The notes beneath the pieces are model-generated. The model was not told the DNA's origin and searched no databases. It worked only from the letters and a program-made list of their open reading frames with translations. Positions 7,222 to 13,636 of a stretch of DNA of 13,636 nucleotides are shown piece by piece (the first letter of the stretch is position 1; each line of letters starts with the position of its first letter). The DNA lies in the NCBI GenBank assembly GCA_900552315.1, contig URZM01000047.1:1-13636 (forward strand). Reading direction: 5' to 3'. A program made the translations under genes and the position numbers. This DNA comes from an uncultured Bacteroidales bacterium (lineage in GTDB: Bacteria > Bacteroidota > Bacteroidia > Bacteroidales > Muribaculaceae).

Positions 7222-7304
7222 GTCAATCGCTATTTTTAAATTTCCTTGTATTTTAAATTTATCAATGCTTCAAGCCTTGGTTGTTAAAGAAATCGCTTTC
7301 GGTC

Positions 7305-7395
7305 CGGCTGCTTTTTGCTAAAAGCCTTCCGCGCCTTGGTCACATAGCCCGCTATGCTCCTGCGGCTTGAAAGGCTTTTATCTAAAAATCAGCCG
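7305..7395. repeat. Right hairpin of the element, opposite orientation
   Basis: Nested stems: CGGCTG (7305-7310) with CAGCCG (7390-7395), TAAAAGCCTT (7319-7328) with AAGGCTTTTA (7371-7380), and the apex CATAGC (7343-7348) with GCTATG (7351-7356). The apex block 7339-7360 is the exact reverse complement of 7166-7187, while the lower stems differ in sequence from the left hairpin yet still pair. Confidence 0.75.
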
Positions 7396-7432
7396 CCCCA
7401 AATTTTAACGTTTCTTTTTAAACAACCTCTAA

Positions 7433-7604
7433 GAGGATATCATCGGGTTAAGTGAGTCCTTCATGGTTCTGACGGCGACATAATGCCGCGCGTCTCGCAC
7501 TATAAAACCGGCCTGCAATCAGTAAAAGCCATGACATGTCACTTACGCATGAGTGACACATCATGACTCTATAAACTTATCCGCAGAGTTTTGTCAGGGA
7601 CATG
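7433..7604. other. Non-coding gap between the element and the M23 peptidase gene
   Basis: No gene is visible. It holds a 7-bp perfect hairpin, TGTCACT (7537-7543) with AGTGACA (7552-7558), about 46 nt past the M23 stop. On the minus strand a TTTT run follows only about 10 nt later, so it is at best a weak terminator. TGACATGTCA at 7532-7541 partly recurs (GACATGTCA) at 7599-7607 over the M23 stop codon. No promoter was recognised. Confidence 0.5.
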
Positions 7605-8498
7605 TCATTTCACCCTGAGCACCTGGCCGGGACGGATGGGGTCCTCTTCCCTAAGACCGTTTAGACGGAGGAGCTGACGGGTCGAGATACCGTTCATCTG
7701 CGCCACCTTGGTGAGGTTGTCTCCGCTTTTCACGGTATAAGTGCCCGACGACTTGGACGAGGCATAGGTCTTGCCGGATGCGCCTTGTGTGTAGGTGCTC
7801 TTGGAGAACGCGTATGTTTCGCCATGTGCACGTCGGTTGTTTATATCTACTATAGCCTGGGGGTTGATGGCGTAACCCATGTATCGGGTCTCAAAGTGCA
7901 GGTGAGGGCCGGTGCTCCTACCGGTGCTGCCTCCGAGCGCTATAGGTTGCCCTGCACGCACGGTCTGGTCCGGTTTCACCAGGAATTTGTTCAGGTGTCC
8001 ATACACGGTCTCCAGACCGTTGGGATGGCGAAGAATCACATAATTGCCGTATCCACGCGCCTCGAAATTGGTCAGACGCACCTTTCCGTCGAAAGCGGCA
8101 TAGATTGTGTCATTCATCTTGATGCCTATGTCCACGCCCTTGTGCATGCGTTTGAATTTGGCACGGTAGCCATAAGGTGACGTAAGCCTGTTGCTCTTGG
8201 AGGGAAACACGAAACCTCGGATGTCGATGTTCGCGCTGTTGGGCACGCTTGCCTCGGAGAACGGGTTCACGCGCTTGCTGTTCCATCCTTCGGTATAGAT
8301 ATCGATCTCAGGCTCTTCTTCCTCGCGGGAGAAATCTATAAATTCGGCGTTTTTCTTAAGCGTCACCTGCTGTGCAGGAGAGGTTTGCTTCGCTATGAGT
8401 TTCTTGTGTGCTGCCGCGTGCGGGTTCTGGGCAATGGCCGTAAAGCCTAATCCGAGCCCCATGACGGCGAGCATAAGTATGTTTTTGAGTTTCATCAT
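7605..8498 (-). CDS. Secreted M23 (LytM-type) peptidase with C-terminal LysM domain
   Basis: The 297-residue protein probably cuts or remodels peptidoglycan cross-links in the periplasm. Residues 1-23 form a signal peptide (MMKLKNILMLAV... ending AIA or AIAQ). An acidic linker (REEEEPEIDIYTE) lies at 58-70. The M23 domain is about 95-215 and has a complete active site: Zn ligands His119 and Asp123 in MHKGVDIG and His201 in PHLHFE, with catalytic His168 (YGHL) and His199. A Ser/Thr/Gly-rich linker leads to one LysM domain (about 253-296, YTVKSGDNL to PGQVLRV) that would bind glycan strands. Two adjacent ATGs could start it (8498 or 8495). Ndk ends 34 nt upstream in the same direction with no promoter between, so co-transcription is likely. 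Confidence 0.95.
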   Translation of the reverse strand: MMKLKNILMLAVMGLGLGFTAIAQNPHAAAHKKLIAKQTSPAQQVTLKKNAEFIDFSREEEEPEIDIYTEGWNSKRVNPFSEASVPNSANIDIRGFVFPSKSNRLTSPYGYRAKFKRMHKGVDIGIKMNDTIYAAFDGKVRLTNFEARGYGNYVILRHPNGLETVYGHLNKFLVKPDQTVRAGQPIALGGSTGRSTGPHLHFETRYMGYAINPQAIVDINNRRAHGETYAFSKSTYTQGASGKTYASSKSSGTYTVKSGDNLTKVAQMNGISTRQLLRLNGLREEDPIRPGQVLRVK

Positions 8499-8532
8499 AT
8501 CGTGTTTAAGAGTGCTGTGGGACTGACAGCCG

Positions 8533-9000
8533 TCAGGCTTTCATCTCATCGTCCGAATATAGGAATTTGGCGTATGCCGGTGTGTAATCAAAAATCTCGG
8601 TGGGCGCGAAGAAGCGGTCAATCTCGATTTTGGCGTTCTCCACGCTGTCGGAAGCGTGGATTATGTTTGCCTGGCCGCTCATGCACAGGTCGCCGCGCAG
8701 CGTGCCGGGGGCGGCGCTCCTGCCATTGGTGACTCCCGTCATCTGGCGGAACACGGATACTGCATCTACACCTTTCAGGCACATCACTATCACCGGCGAA
8801 GCTGTCATGCTCTCTACTATGGAGGGGAAGAACGGCCTATCTACAAGATGGGAATAGTGTTCACGCAGTATGGCCTCATCGAGCTGCATCATTTTCAAAC
8901 CGCATATTATCAATCCCTTGTTTTGAATCCTGGAGATTATTTCTCCTATAAGGCAGCGTTCCACTGCCGAGGGTTTGAGAATGACGAGTGTCTGTTCCAT
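8533..9000 (-). CDS. ndk: Nucleoside diphosphate kinase
   Basis: Ndk transfers the gamma phosphate from ATP to NDPs through a phosphohistidine and balances cellular NTP and dNTP pools. At 155 residues it is slightly longer than the roughly 140-residue bacterial norm. Visible landmarks: TLVILKPSAV at 4-13 with Lys9, the catalytic His115 in ANIIHASDS, and the region before it (GVTNGRSAAPGTLRGDL, 89-105), which forms the nucleotide pocket. An insert-like stretch (RPFFPSIVESMTASPV) near 55-70 is the usual Kpn-loop/helix area. The ATG is at 8998-9000. The promoter is about 130 nt upstream, leaving a long leader. It is followed closely by the M23 peptidase gene. Confidence 0.97.
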   Translation of the reverse strand: MEQTLVILKPSAVERCLIGEIISRIQNKGLIICGLKMMQLDEAILREHYSHLVDRPFFPSIVESMTASPVIVMCLKGVDAVSVFRQMTGVTNGRSAAPGTLRGDLCMSGQANIIHASDSVENAKIEIDRFFAPTEIFDYTPAYAKFLYSDDEMKA

Positions 9001-9457
9001 GTTTAAGAATTCCTGTTGACTTCGAGTTTTTAAGTTAATGTCAGCTGCAGCGGATTTCGCTGGAGTTGTGCCGTCGTGGATGCCTTTGGCCTGTTAACAG
9101 TTCTTAAGACTTCCCGTTTGACGTCTTCAAAGGTAAGACAATTCCAAAGGATATGCAACTGTTCGGACACATAAAATATGATAAAAAGTGTGTATTAGTC
9201 TTGTTTAAAAGCCTTAAATACTTGATTGTAAGTGTTTTGTGTCGGAATTATGTTGTTGAGCATATTTTTACTCTATTGCACACCGCTTTCCGCCGTGTGC
9301 AAAATGAGCGCCCGGTGTGTGCTAAAATTTGTTAACACCATACAATCCTCCCTATTATCAGGCTATTACGAATACGCCATTCGTTTGCATGAAAGTCAAC
9401 GAACAATTCTCTCATTAGGATTGTCAATTCTATTAGAATCTCCATAAACTATTATAC
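9001..9457. other. Intergenic region between divergent ndk and the MscS-type gene
   Basis: This 457-nt, AT-rich gap holds the ndk promoter and leader on its left side. A 10-bp palindrome CTGTTAACAG (9091-9100) lies inside the likely ndk leader. A hairpin with an 8-bp stem, TTGCACAC (9276-9283) and GTGTGCAA (9295-9302), sits near the middle. On the plus strand I found no exact TAnnTTTG box for the channel gene; the nearest is TAAAATTTG at about 9323, with one base too many. A 60-codon frame (9153-9335) has no recognisable features and is not called. Confidence 0.6.
9128..9159 (-). promoter_or_regulatory. Probable promoter of ndk
   Basis: On the minus strand, -7 box TACCTTTG (9128-9135) fits TAnnTTTG. 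A -33 box GTTG (3 of 4 to TTTG) lies 20 nt upstream at 9156-9159. The implied leader before the ndk ATG is about 120 nt. Confidence 0.55.
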
Positions 9458-10405
9458 ATGGCTATTTTCCCATATTTATACTCTGTCCTTGTCTCAGCCT
9501 TATCTTCCGGAACGGTCGGTGCATCTTCTGGAGCTACCGAAAAGTTTGACACGGCTATAAAGCTGCCCGCTATCGCGAACGAGAGCGCGCACTTTGTGGC
9601 ATCGCTGCTCATGGACATAGTGCGCGTGATATGTGACGCCGTAGGGATTGAGGACAATGACGATTTCGTCGGTCTGCTGTATGCCTCGCTTGTCATACTT
9701 ATTGGTATAGTTGTCGGGGGACTGTTACGTTCAGGAATTCTCTGGATAGTTCGTAAAATAGCTGAACATGCCCAGTACGCTTTCATGCGCGACTTGCGAC
9801 GCAACAATTTCTTCTCCAAGATATGCCGCGTCATACCGCCGCTCATGATGATACTGCTGATGCAATTCGCGCTGTCGAGCGAGGATGTAGTCATAAACTG
9901 GATCGAGAAGGGTATATGGATTTATATACTTTACTGCATAGCCTTGGCCCTTAACACATTGATTTACGTGATATGGATGCACATAGACGAGCGCGAGAAC
10001 AAAAAGAAACTTCCTCTGAAAGGGTTTGTGCAGGTCATAAAGGGCTTTAACTGGATTGTGGTCATAATAATCGCTGTCGGTATAATTGTCAACAAATCTC
10101 CGGCCACGCTTCTGGCCGGCATCGGCGCTTTCGCCGCCGTGCTTATGTTGGTCTTCAAGGATTCCATACTCGGTGTGGTGGCGGGTGTCCAGCTTTCCGA
10201 GAACGACATGCTTCGCGTCGGCGACTGGATCAAGGTAGACGGCACGTCTGCCAACGGCACTGTGCTTGATGTGACGCTATCCTCGGTCAAGGTCCTTAAC
10301 TGGGACAAAACCATCACCACCGTTCCGCCATATTCCCTCGTCTCAGGGTCCTTTCAGAATTACAGGAGCATGTCGGAGAGCGGTACGCCGTACTTATTTC
10401 ATTGA
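9458..10405 (+). pseudogene. MscS-type mechanosensitive channel (YbdG/YnaI-like), N-terminal part before a frameshift
   Basis: The 315-codon frame encodes the membrane half of a mechanosensitive channel of the inner membrane. Likely membrane segments lie at about 70-90, 122-140, 150-173 and 198-212, then the Gly/Ala-rich pore helix 216-245 (LLAGIGAFAAVLMLVFKDS). The beta domain follows (GDWIKVDGTSANGTVLDV; PPYSLVSGSFQNYRSMSESG), which is highly conserved in the YbdG/YnaI group. Homology stops at Gly309 (10382-10384); the last six residues (TPYLFH) are out of frame and a TGA follows at 10403-10405. The family's remaining domain continues in another frame (10386-10943). The truncated product keeps the pore but loses the cytoplasmic cage, so it is probably not a normal channel, unless the shift is a sequencing error. 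ATG at 9458; no clear promoter. Confidence 0.85.
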
Positions 10406-10943
10406 CACGGACACGGTACGGTTCTGTACCCCTGACATGCTCGAACGCTTTAAGGAGATTCCGTTCATGAATGACTATATCACCAAGAAACTGGCGCAAA
10501 AACAAGCCGGAAAGGTCGAGAACGTGAACAATTCAGAGGGACTTGCAGACGGAAGCGTCGAGACAAATCTCGGTCTGTTCAGGGCTTACATGAAAATGTA
10601 TCTTGACTCCAACGAGCATATATCCAAGCAGGATTTTTGTTTTGTCAACACTCTCCAGCAGACCAATGGAGGCATCCCGTTCCAGATATATTGTTTTACT
10701 GACACCTCGGCTTGGGTGATGTACGAAGGCATACAGTCAGAAATCTTCGAGCACGTGGCAGCCATCATGCCTATGTTCGGGCTGTACGCTTTCGAGAATC
10801 CCTCCAGCCGCGATACCGTCAACGAAGGCTATCTGGAGGCGGCAGGCAACCCCGCCAACCTTTATGGCCTCCCCTATCCTTTTATGCCCGGCGTGGACGG
10901 CCATCCGGGGGAGTCACCCTTTGCATCTCCTGCCCGGAAATGA
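10386..10943 (+). pseudogene. MscS-type channel, C-terminal cytoplasmic part after the frameshift
   Basis: This frame, read from 10386, begins RRTYFIDTDTVRFCTPDM and runs 185 codons to a stop at 10941-10943. It is the natural continuation of the channel: members of the group have SGGRR followed by a hydrophobic strand and Asp. An ATG at 10437 opens a 168-residue frame, but a free-standing protein from there is unlikely. The region includes FCFVNTLQQTNGGIPFQIYCFT and a Pro/Gly-rich tail (MPGVDGHPGESPFASPARK) longer than in E. coli YbdG. Restored, the whole protein would have about 495 residues. It ends 24 nt before the convergent sprT-like gene. Confidence 0.8.
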
Positions 10944-10967
10944 CCTCTTGGTGACGGCATCGTGCGA

Positions 10968-11639
10968 TCATACGGCACCCTTGTTTTTCATATACAAGGT
11001 GCCGTCTTTGATTACGAGTTCGGGTGAAGAGGCGAGCTCATGACGCACATCGTATGTCATCTCATAGAATCGCAGTGTCCGGGACCTGCCGAATCGGTTG
11101 AATAGCGGAGAATGGCTGAAATAGACTTTTGTCCCTTCTATATCACGGCATCTCGCCATCGCCCTGTTGATTTCAAATATCCGGGTCGAGGCACATCTCA
11201 TGAACATGTCACGTTTCCTGATACGGCAGGTAATAATGTAATTTGCAGACAGGTGCCGGTCCGACATCCGTATATTTTCAGGCAGGCTGATCCTTACTTT
11301 GATATTCCGGCCAAATGTCTCATTGATATGGGACATGAGCATCCTGAATCTGCGTCCATGCGTCGAGGTGTCAGGTTCGCCGTCAAGCGCTATCTTGTAA
11401 TGAATCATCTCATGTATCAGAATATCCTCAAGCATGCTTTCGGGGAAATCATAGCGAGTGGAGATGGAGATAGTGTAAGACCACGTTCTCAGAACATCTC
11501 TGACGCGAGTACGACGTAGGCATCCAAGGACATGAGCGCCATTGCTCAATCGTATTTCAATGGCAGGAAGAGACGAGGAAAAGATCGCGCGATTGAACTC
11601 ATCATATCTGTTATACAGGAACTCAAGGGTGGCACGCAT
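10968..11639 (-). CDS. SprT-like zinc metalloprotease-fold protein
   Basis: The 223-residue protein has the SprT-like metalloprotease domain: HEMIH at 76-80 (Zn ligands His76 and His80, catalytic Glu77) and the third ligand His94 in STHGRRF. Eukaryotic SPRTN of this fold degrades DNA-protein crosslinks; the role of the bacterial form is less certain, so only the fold is claimed. The canonical C-terminal zinc ribbon with paired CxxC is not evident; only isolated Cys138, Cys149 and Cys164 occur, and the tail (PLFNRFGRSRTLRFYEM) resembles what I recall of Bacteroides homologues. No signal peptide, so probably cytoplasmic. ATG at 11637-11639. It lies just downstream of tRNA-Cys and that gene's terminator and converges with the channel gene. 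Confidence 0.88.
   Translation of the reverse strand: MRATLEFLYNRYDEFNRAIFSSSLPAIEIRLSNGAHVLGCLRRTRVRDVLRTWSYTISISTRYDFPESMLEDILIHEMIHYKIALDGEPDTSTHGRRFRMLMSHINETFGRNIKVRISLPENIRMSDRHLSANYIITCRIRKRDMFMRCASTRIFEINRAMARCRDIEGTKVYFSHSPLFNRFGRSRTLRFYEMTYDVRHELASSPELVIKDGTLYMKNKGAV
10972..11005. repeat. Hairpin at the 3' end of the sprT-like gene
   Basis: ACGGCACC(C)TTGT at 10972-10984 pairs with ACAAGGTGCCGT at 10994-11005, with one bulged C and a 9-nt loop. It overlaps the last codons of the sprT-like gene, between two convergent genes. Neither strand has a good U-tract after it, so terminator function is only possible. Confidence 0.5.
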
Positions 11640-11650
11640 GGATTATCGGT

Positions 11651-11688
11651 ATAAAAACAAAAGGCGCATCATTATGGATGTGCCTTTT
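11651..11688 (-). terminator. Intrinsic terminator of tRNA-Cys
   Basis: Read on the minus strand, a 12-bp stem (AAAAGGCACATC with GATGCGCCTTTT, one G-U pair; bases 11677-11688 and 11659-11670), a 6-nt loop and then GTTTTTAT. It begins 6 nt past the tRNA 3' end and ends just before the sprT-like ATG. Confidence 0.85.
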
Positions 11689-11693
11689 CGAGG

Positions 11694-11764
11694 AGGTCTC
11701 AACCAGATTCGAACTGGTGTAAACGGTTTTGCAGACCGGTACCTAACCACTCGGACATGAGACC
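11694..11764 (-). tRNA. tRNA-Cys (anticodon GCA)
   Basis: On the minus strand a 71-nt cloverleaf: acceptor GGTCTCA pairs with TGAGACC, the anticodon loop is CTGCAAA (GCA, Cys), and the T arm is ACCAG-TTCGAAT-CTGGT. The discriminator base is U, an identity element for cysteine tRNAs. The D loop contains GTGGTTAG. CCA is not encoded; the genomic bases after the discriminator are CCT, so CCA must be added after transcription. The lowest anticodon-stem pair looks like a C-U mismatch. It has its own promoter and terminator. Confidence 0.95.
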
Positions 11765-11791
11765 AAGCATGGGTTTGCCCCTTTTGCACTG

Positions 11792-11823
11792 CAAAGTTAG
11801 CGCTTTTTTATTTCTCCACCAAA
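11792..11823 (-). promoter_or_regulatory. Consensus promoter of tRNA-Cys
   Basis: On the minus strand, TTTG (11820-11823), a 20-nt spacer and TAACTTTG (11792-11799). Transcription would begin about 20 nt before the tRNA 5' end. Confidence 0.8.
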
Positions 11824-11853
11824 TATATCAGTATAATTTTTTATCGTCAAATT

Positions 11854-11877
11854 TACAGACCGTGGTACAGACCGTGG
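11854..11877. repeat. 12-bp tandem duplication
   Basis: TACAGACCGTGG occurs twice head-to-tail with no spacer (11854-11865, 11866-11877), in the gap between the tRNA promoter and the winged-helix gene's terminator. Probably a slippage duplication; no function evident. Confidence 0.85.
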
Positions 11878-11896
11878 CATTCAGCTTGTTACAAAG

Positions 11897-11936
11897 TAAA
11901 AGTGACGGGTACCGGCCACAGCCGAAACCTGTCACT
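11897..11936 (-). terminator. Probable terminator of the winged-helix gene
   Basis: On the minus strand AGTGAC (11931-11936) pairs with GTCACT (11901-11906), with a mismatch, then GGT/ACC and CGGC/GCCG stacked inside around a TGTG loop. TTTTAC includes the stem's last T. It begins 34 nt after the gene's stop. Confidence 0.55.
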
Positions 11937-11970
11937 CGTATATCATGGGATGAGAAAAAATAGTCTGAAT

Positions 11971-12177
11971 TTAAACCAAGGAGACTATGATTTCTTCGTC
12001 ATTGGTCGTAATCACGATTTTGCCTTCGCGGCCGAGCCATCCGAAAGCTGCCATCAGTTCGTCTTTTTTAAGTTTGGTGGCTTTTTTGAGTTGTTTAAGA
12101 CCGAGCACGTGAGTTTCGGAACCGTCAAGAGCCTTGTAAACCTCACCTGCCCAAGTGCCAATGGATTCAATGTTCAT
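11971..12177 (-). CDS. Small winged-helix protein (DUF2582 type)
   Basis: The 68-residue protein is a single winged helix-turn-helix unit: helix 1 (TWAGEVYKALD, 8-18), LGLKQLKKATKLKKDELMAA (25-44) as the helix-turn-helix, then GWLGREGKIVITTNDEEIIV (46-65) as the wing strands. The pattern matches the short DUF2582 family widespread in Bacteroidetes (assignment from memory). DNA binding is plausible but not demonstrated, and targets are unknown. The ATG at 12175-12177 is preceded by AAGGTAAA, a modest Shine-Dalgarno. It has its own promoter and probable terminator and is therefore a stand-alone gene. Confidence 0.88.
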   Translation of the reverse strand: MNIESIGTWAGEVYKALDGSETHVLGLKQLKKATKLKKDELMAAFGWLGREGKIVITTNDEEIIVSLV

Positions 12178-12225
12178 TTTACCTTGTTTTTAAATTATGA
12201 TTAATCAATATTTGCTAAACCAATG

Positions 12226-12256
12226 CAAAAGTACATAAAATATTTGAGATGACAAT
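12226..12256 (-). promoter_or_regulatory. Probable promoter of the winged-helix gene
   Basis: On the minus strand, -7 box TACTTTTG (12226-12233) fits TAnnTTTG exactly; the -33 box is ATTG (12253-12256; 3 of 4) after a 19-nt spacer. The leader would be about 40 nt. Confidence 0.6.
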
Positions 12257-12575
12257 GTCAAATCCTAATATTTTGCAATGTACTCGATTCCAAGGAGGAA
12301 TCTGAGGAGAATATCAAAGAATCATTTCTTATGATCAGCCCTCTTTCAGATTGTCAACAATACAAACCCAAGCATGGTTCAGCCGTTTGGCAGAAAAGCT
12401 CGCCTGATGCTTGGGACAGCCTTGTAAATATTATGGAGAATAATTTGCTCTCGGATTATATTTTTATTAATTTTGCATTGTGAATTTATTTCACGGAACT
12501 TTCCCGGATTTTTAGCGTCTGGCGCGTGTTTTTCACGTTATCGCATATTTAACTAAATACAAATACTTACGAATT
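12257..12575. other. Region upstream of the ROK kinase: inverted repeat, small open frame and leader
   Basis: A 9-bp perfect inverted repeat, CCCAAGCAT (12367-12375) and ATGCTTGGG (12407-12415), encloses 31 nt. A 50-codon frame from ATG 12331 to TGA 12483 (MISPLSDCQQYKPKHGSAVW at its start) is open, and open upstream for many codons without an ATG; it could be a gene remnant but I do not recognise it. The ROK promoter lies in its last third. The leader (12483-12575) has a minor CGTG-TTTTT-CACG hairpin. Confidence 0.5.
12444..12475 (+). promoter_or_regulatory. Consensus promoter of the ROK kinase gene
   Basis: TTTG (12444-12447), a 20-nt spacer and TAATTTTG (12468-12475) match the Bacteroidetes consensus. 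Transcription would start near 12482, giving a leader of about 95 nt. Confidence 0.75.
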
Positions 12576-13592
12576 ATGAGCAAACCTTATGTTCTCGGTA
12601 TCGACATAGGCGGCACAAACACTGTGTTCGGCATTGTCGATGCCCGCGGCCATGTAGTGGCCAGCGATTCCATCAAAACTCGCAAACATTCCAATTTCGA
12701 CGACTATATCGACGAGCTCCATACCGAGGTTTCCCGTCTGCTTAAGACCAATGATGCAGAGGACAAATTACAGGGCATAGGCATAGGAGCGCCCAACGCC
12801 AATTACTATACCGGCATGATTGAGAACGGCGTCAACCTGCCCTGGGGCAACAATGTCGCTCTTGCGGAGAAAGTAAGCCGCGCCTTCAATGGCATACCGG
12901 TGGCTGTCACAAATGACGCCAATGCAGCGGCCATAGGCGAGATGACATACGGAGCGGCCCGCGGCATGAAGGATTTCATAATGATCACGCTCGGCACCGG
13001 AGTGGGTTCAGGCATTGTGATTAACGGACAGGTGGTCTATGGTCATGACGGCTATGCCGGGGAGCTGGGTCACGTGATTGTAAAGCGCAACAATGGACGT
13101 ATCTGCGGTTGCGGACGTACCGGTTGTCTGGAGGCTTACTGCTCCGCCACCGGGGTTGCCCGCACGGCCCGCGAGTTCCTTGAGCTCCGAAGCGACCCTT
13201 CCACACTGCGCAACCTTGACATCGAGGAAATCACGTCCAAAGATGTATATGACGCAGCTATGACAGGCGACAAACTCGCGAAAGAGATTTTCGAATACAC
13301 GGGAAAGATTCTGGGGGAGGCTTTCGCCGACATGATCGCCTTCTCGAGCCCGCAGGCTATAATCCTCTTCGGAGGCTTGGCCAAGAGCGGAGACCTGTTG
13401 CTCAAGCCGCTCAAAGAGGCCTTGGACAACTCTGTGATGTCCATATTCCGTGGAAAGACCAATATCATCCTTTCCGAGCTTAAGGAGAGCGACGCTGCAG
13501 TGCTTGGCGCATCTGCCTTGGGCTGGGAGGCGAAATACCGTGCCGACGTGCCTGCGGCTGCGGCCACCACTGCCGTCGATACAGCTGACTGA
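12576..13592 (+). CDS. ROK-family sugar kinase, probable glucokinase
   Basis: The 338-residue protein would phosphorylate a hexose (probably glucose) with ATP in the cytoplasm, feeding glycolysis. It is long enough to be a full ROK kinase and lacks an N-terminal DNA-binding domain, so it is not a ROK repressor. Landmarks: phosphate loop GIDIGGTNTVFG (8-19), GAPNANYYTGMIENGVNLPW (71-90), catalytic Asp114 in VTNDANAA, TLGTGVGSG (138-146), and the zinc site formed by His166 (GELGH) with CGCGRTGC (Cys177, Cys179, Cys184). GGLAKSGDLLL supports the ATP-binding end. An Ala/Thr-rich tail (AAAATTAVDTAD) follows the fold. Glucose specificity is inferred; N-acetylhexosamine kinases share these motifs. 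It has its own promoter, and no terminator is seen in the 44 nt after the stop. Confidence 0.93.
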   Translation: MSKPYVLGIDIGGTNTVFGIVDARGHVVASDSIKTRKHSNFDDYIDELHTEVSRLLKTNDAEDKLQGIGIGAPNANYYTGMIENGVNLPWGNNVALAEKVSRAFNGIPVAVTNDANAAAIGEMTYGAARGMKDFIMITLGTGVGSGIVINGQVVYGHDGYAGELGHVIVKRNNGRICGCGRTGCLEAYCSATGVARTAREFLELRSDPSTLRNLDIEEITSKDVYDAAMTGDKLAKEIFEYTGKILGEAFADMIAFSSPQAIILFGGLAKSGDLLLKPLKEALDNSVMSIFRGKTNIILSELKESDAAVLGASALGWEAKYRADVPAAAATTAVDTAD

Positions 13593-13636
13593 CGAAGGGC
13601 TCCTAACAAAATAAACCATACGGGTCAGGATGTAAA

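Larger units (their letters stand above)
7098..7429. mobile_element. Putative 332-bp MITE-like element or inverted hairpin-repeat pair
   Basis: The ends are inverted repeats: 7098-7129 matches the reverse complement of 7396-7429 with one substitution and two 1-nt gaps, and the outer 14 bases (GAGGTTGTTTAAAA) are identical. TAA flanks each side (7095-7097 and 7430-7432), consistent with a 3-bp target duplication. There is no coding frame inside. Within the arms are two hairpins (7130-7221 and 7305-7395) in opposite orientation, sharing an identical 22-bp apex. Ends and a TNA-type duplication would suit a non-autonomous derivative of an IS5-group element, but I see no transposase here and the family is inference. 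A BIME-like pair of REP hairpins is the alternative. It may also end transcription from the M23 gene. Confidence 0.65.

Noticed and set aside
7130..7395. CRISPR array
   Set aside because: The repeated units are two hairpins in inverted orientation, not regularly spaced direct repeats with variable spacers, and no cas gene is present.
9153..9335. A 60-codon plus-strand frame in the ndk upstream gap
   Set aside because: No ribosome site, domain or plausible composition; it overlaps the ndk promoter and contains the 9276-9302 hairpin.
11690..11770. tRNA-Cys as an integration (att) site
   Set aside because: No repeat of the tRNA 3' end, integrase or foreign-looking DNA is visible next to it.
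13008..13619. A 203-codon minus-strand frame opposite the ROK kinase
   Set aside because: It mirrors well-conserved kinase motifs on the plus strand and resembles no protein family.

Overview
The window looks like chromosomal DNA of a Bacteroidales bacterium. The family is probably Muribaculaceae or a close relative, but that is inference from overall protein similarity and was not tested. The evidence is a SusC-like TonB-dependent receptor with an N-terminal carboxypeptidase-regulatory-like domain, several Bacteroidetes-type promoters (TTTG, about 20 nt, TAnnTTTG), few clear Shine-Dalgarno sites, and a core gene set typical of the order. I see no rRNA, CRISPR array, phage or toxin/defence cassette.

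Left part (1-7045, all minus strand). Transcription runs right to left. A gene with a two-Cys lipoprotein signal peptide (6923-7045) is out of frame with the body it probably belongs to (6510-6926). Then follow an ATP-grasp-like protein of unknown substrate, a Rossmann/DUF2520 protein, a KdsC-type HAD phosphatase (KDO/LPS synthesis), a Maf nucleotide pyrophosphatase and a TonB-dependent receptor that starts with GTG. Spacing is -14 to 64 nt, so this is probably one operon. A hairpin with a short U-tract ends it. A consensus promoter then starts tpiA, followed after a 28-bp perfect palindrome by the first 51 codons of an exported protein cut by the window edge.

Middle (7046-9000, minus strand). 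A 559-nt gap carries a 332-bp element (7098-7429) with terminal inverted repeats, a TAA/TAA flank and two internal hairpins that share an identical apex but have different, still complementary, stems. It reads as a non-autonomous mobile element or an inverted hairpin-repeat pair, and is the least conventional structure here. Upstream of it are ndk and a secreted M23/LysM peptidase, probably co-transcribed.

Right part (9001-13636). A MscS-type channel gene on the plus strand is broken by a frameshift; restoring two bases recreates the family's SGGRR sequence. It converges on a SprT-like metalloprotease gene. Next come a tRNA-Cys(GCA) with its own promoter and terminator, a small winged-helix protein (DUF2582 type) with promoter and terminator, and a ROK-family sugar kinase on the plus strand with a consensus promoter.

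Most genes are housekeeping: glycolysis (TPI, ROK kinase), nucleotide balance (Ndk, Maf), envelope (KdsC, M23 peptidase, TonB receptor, lipoprotein) and osmotic safety (MscS). I did not find a convincing new multi-gene system. The items most worth checking are the hairpin element, the two frameshifts and the uncharacterised ATP-grasp gene in the kdsC operon.
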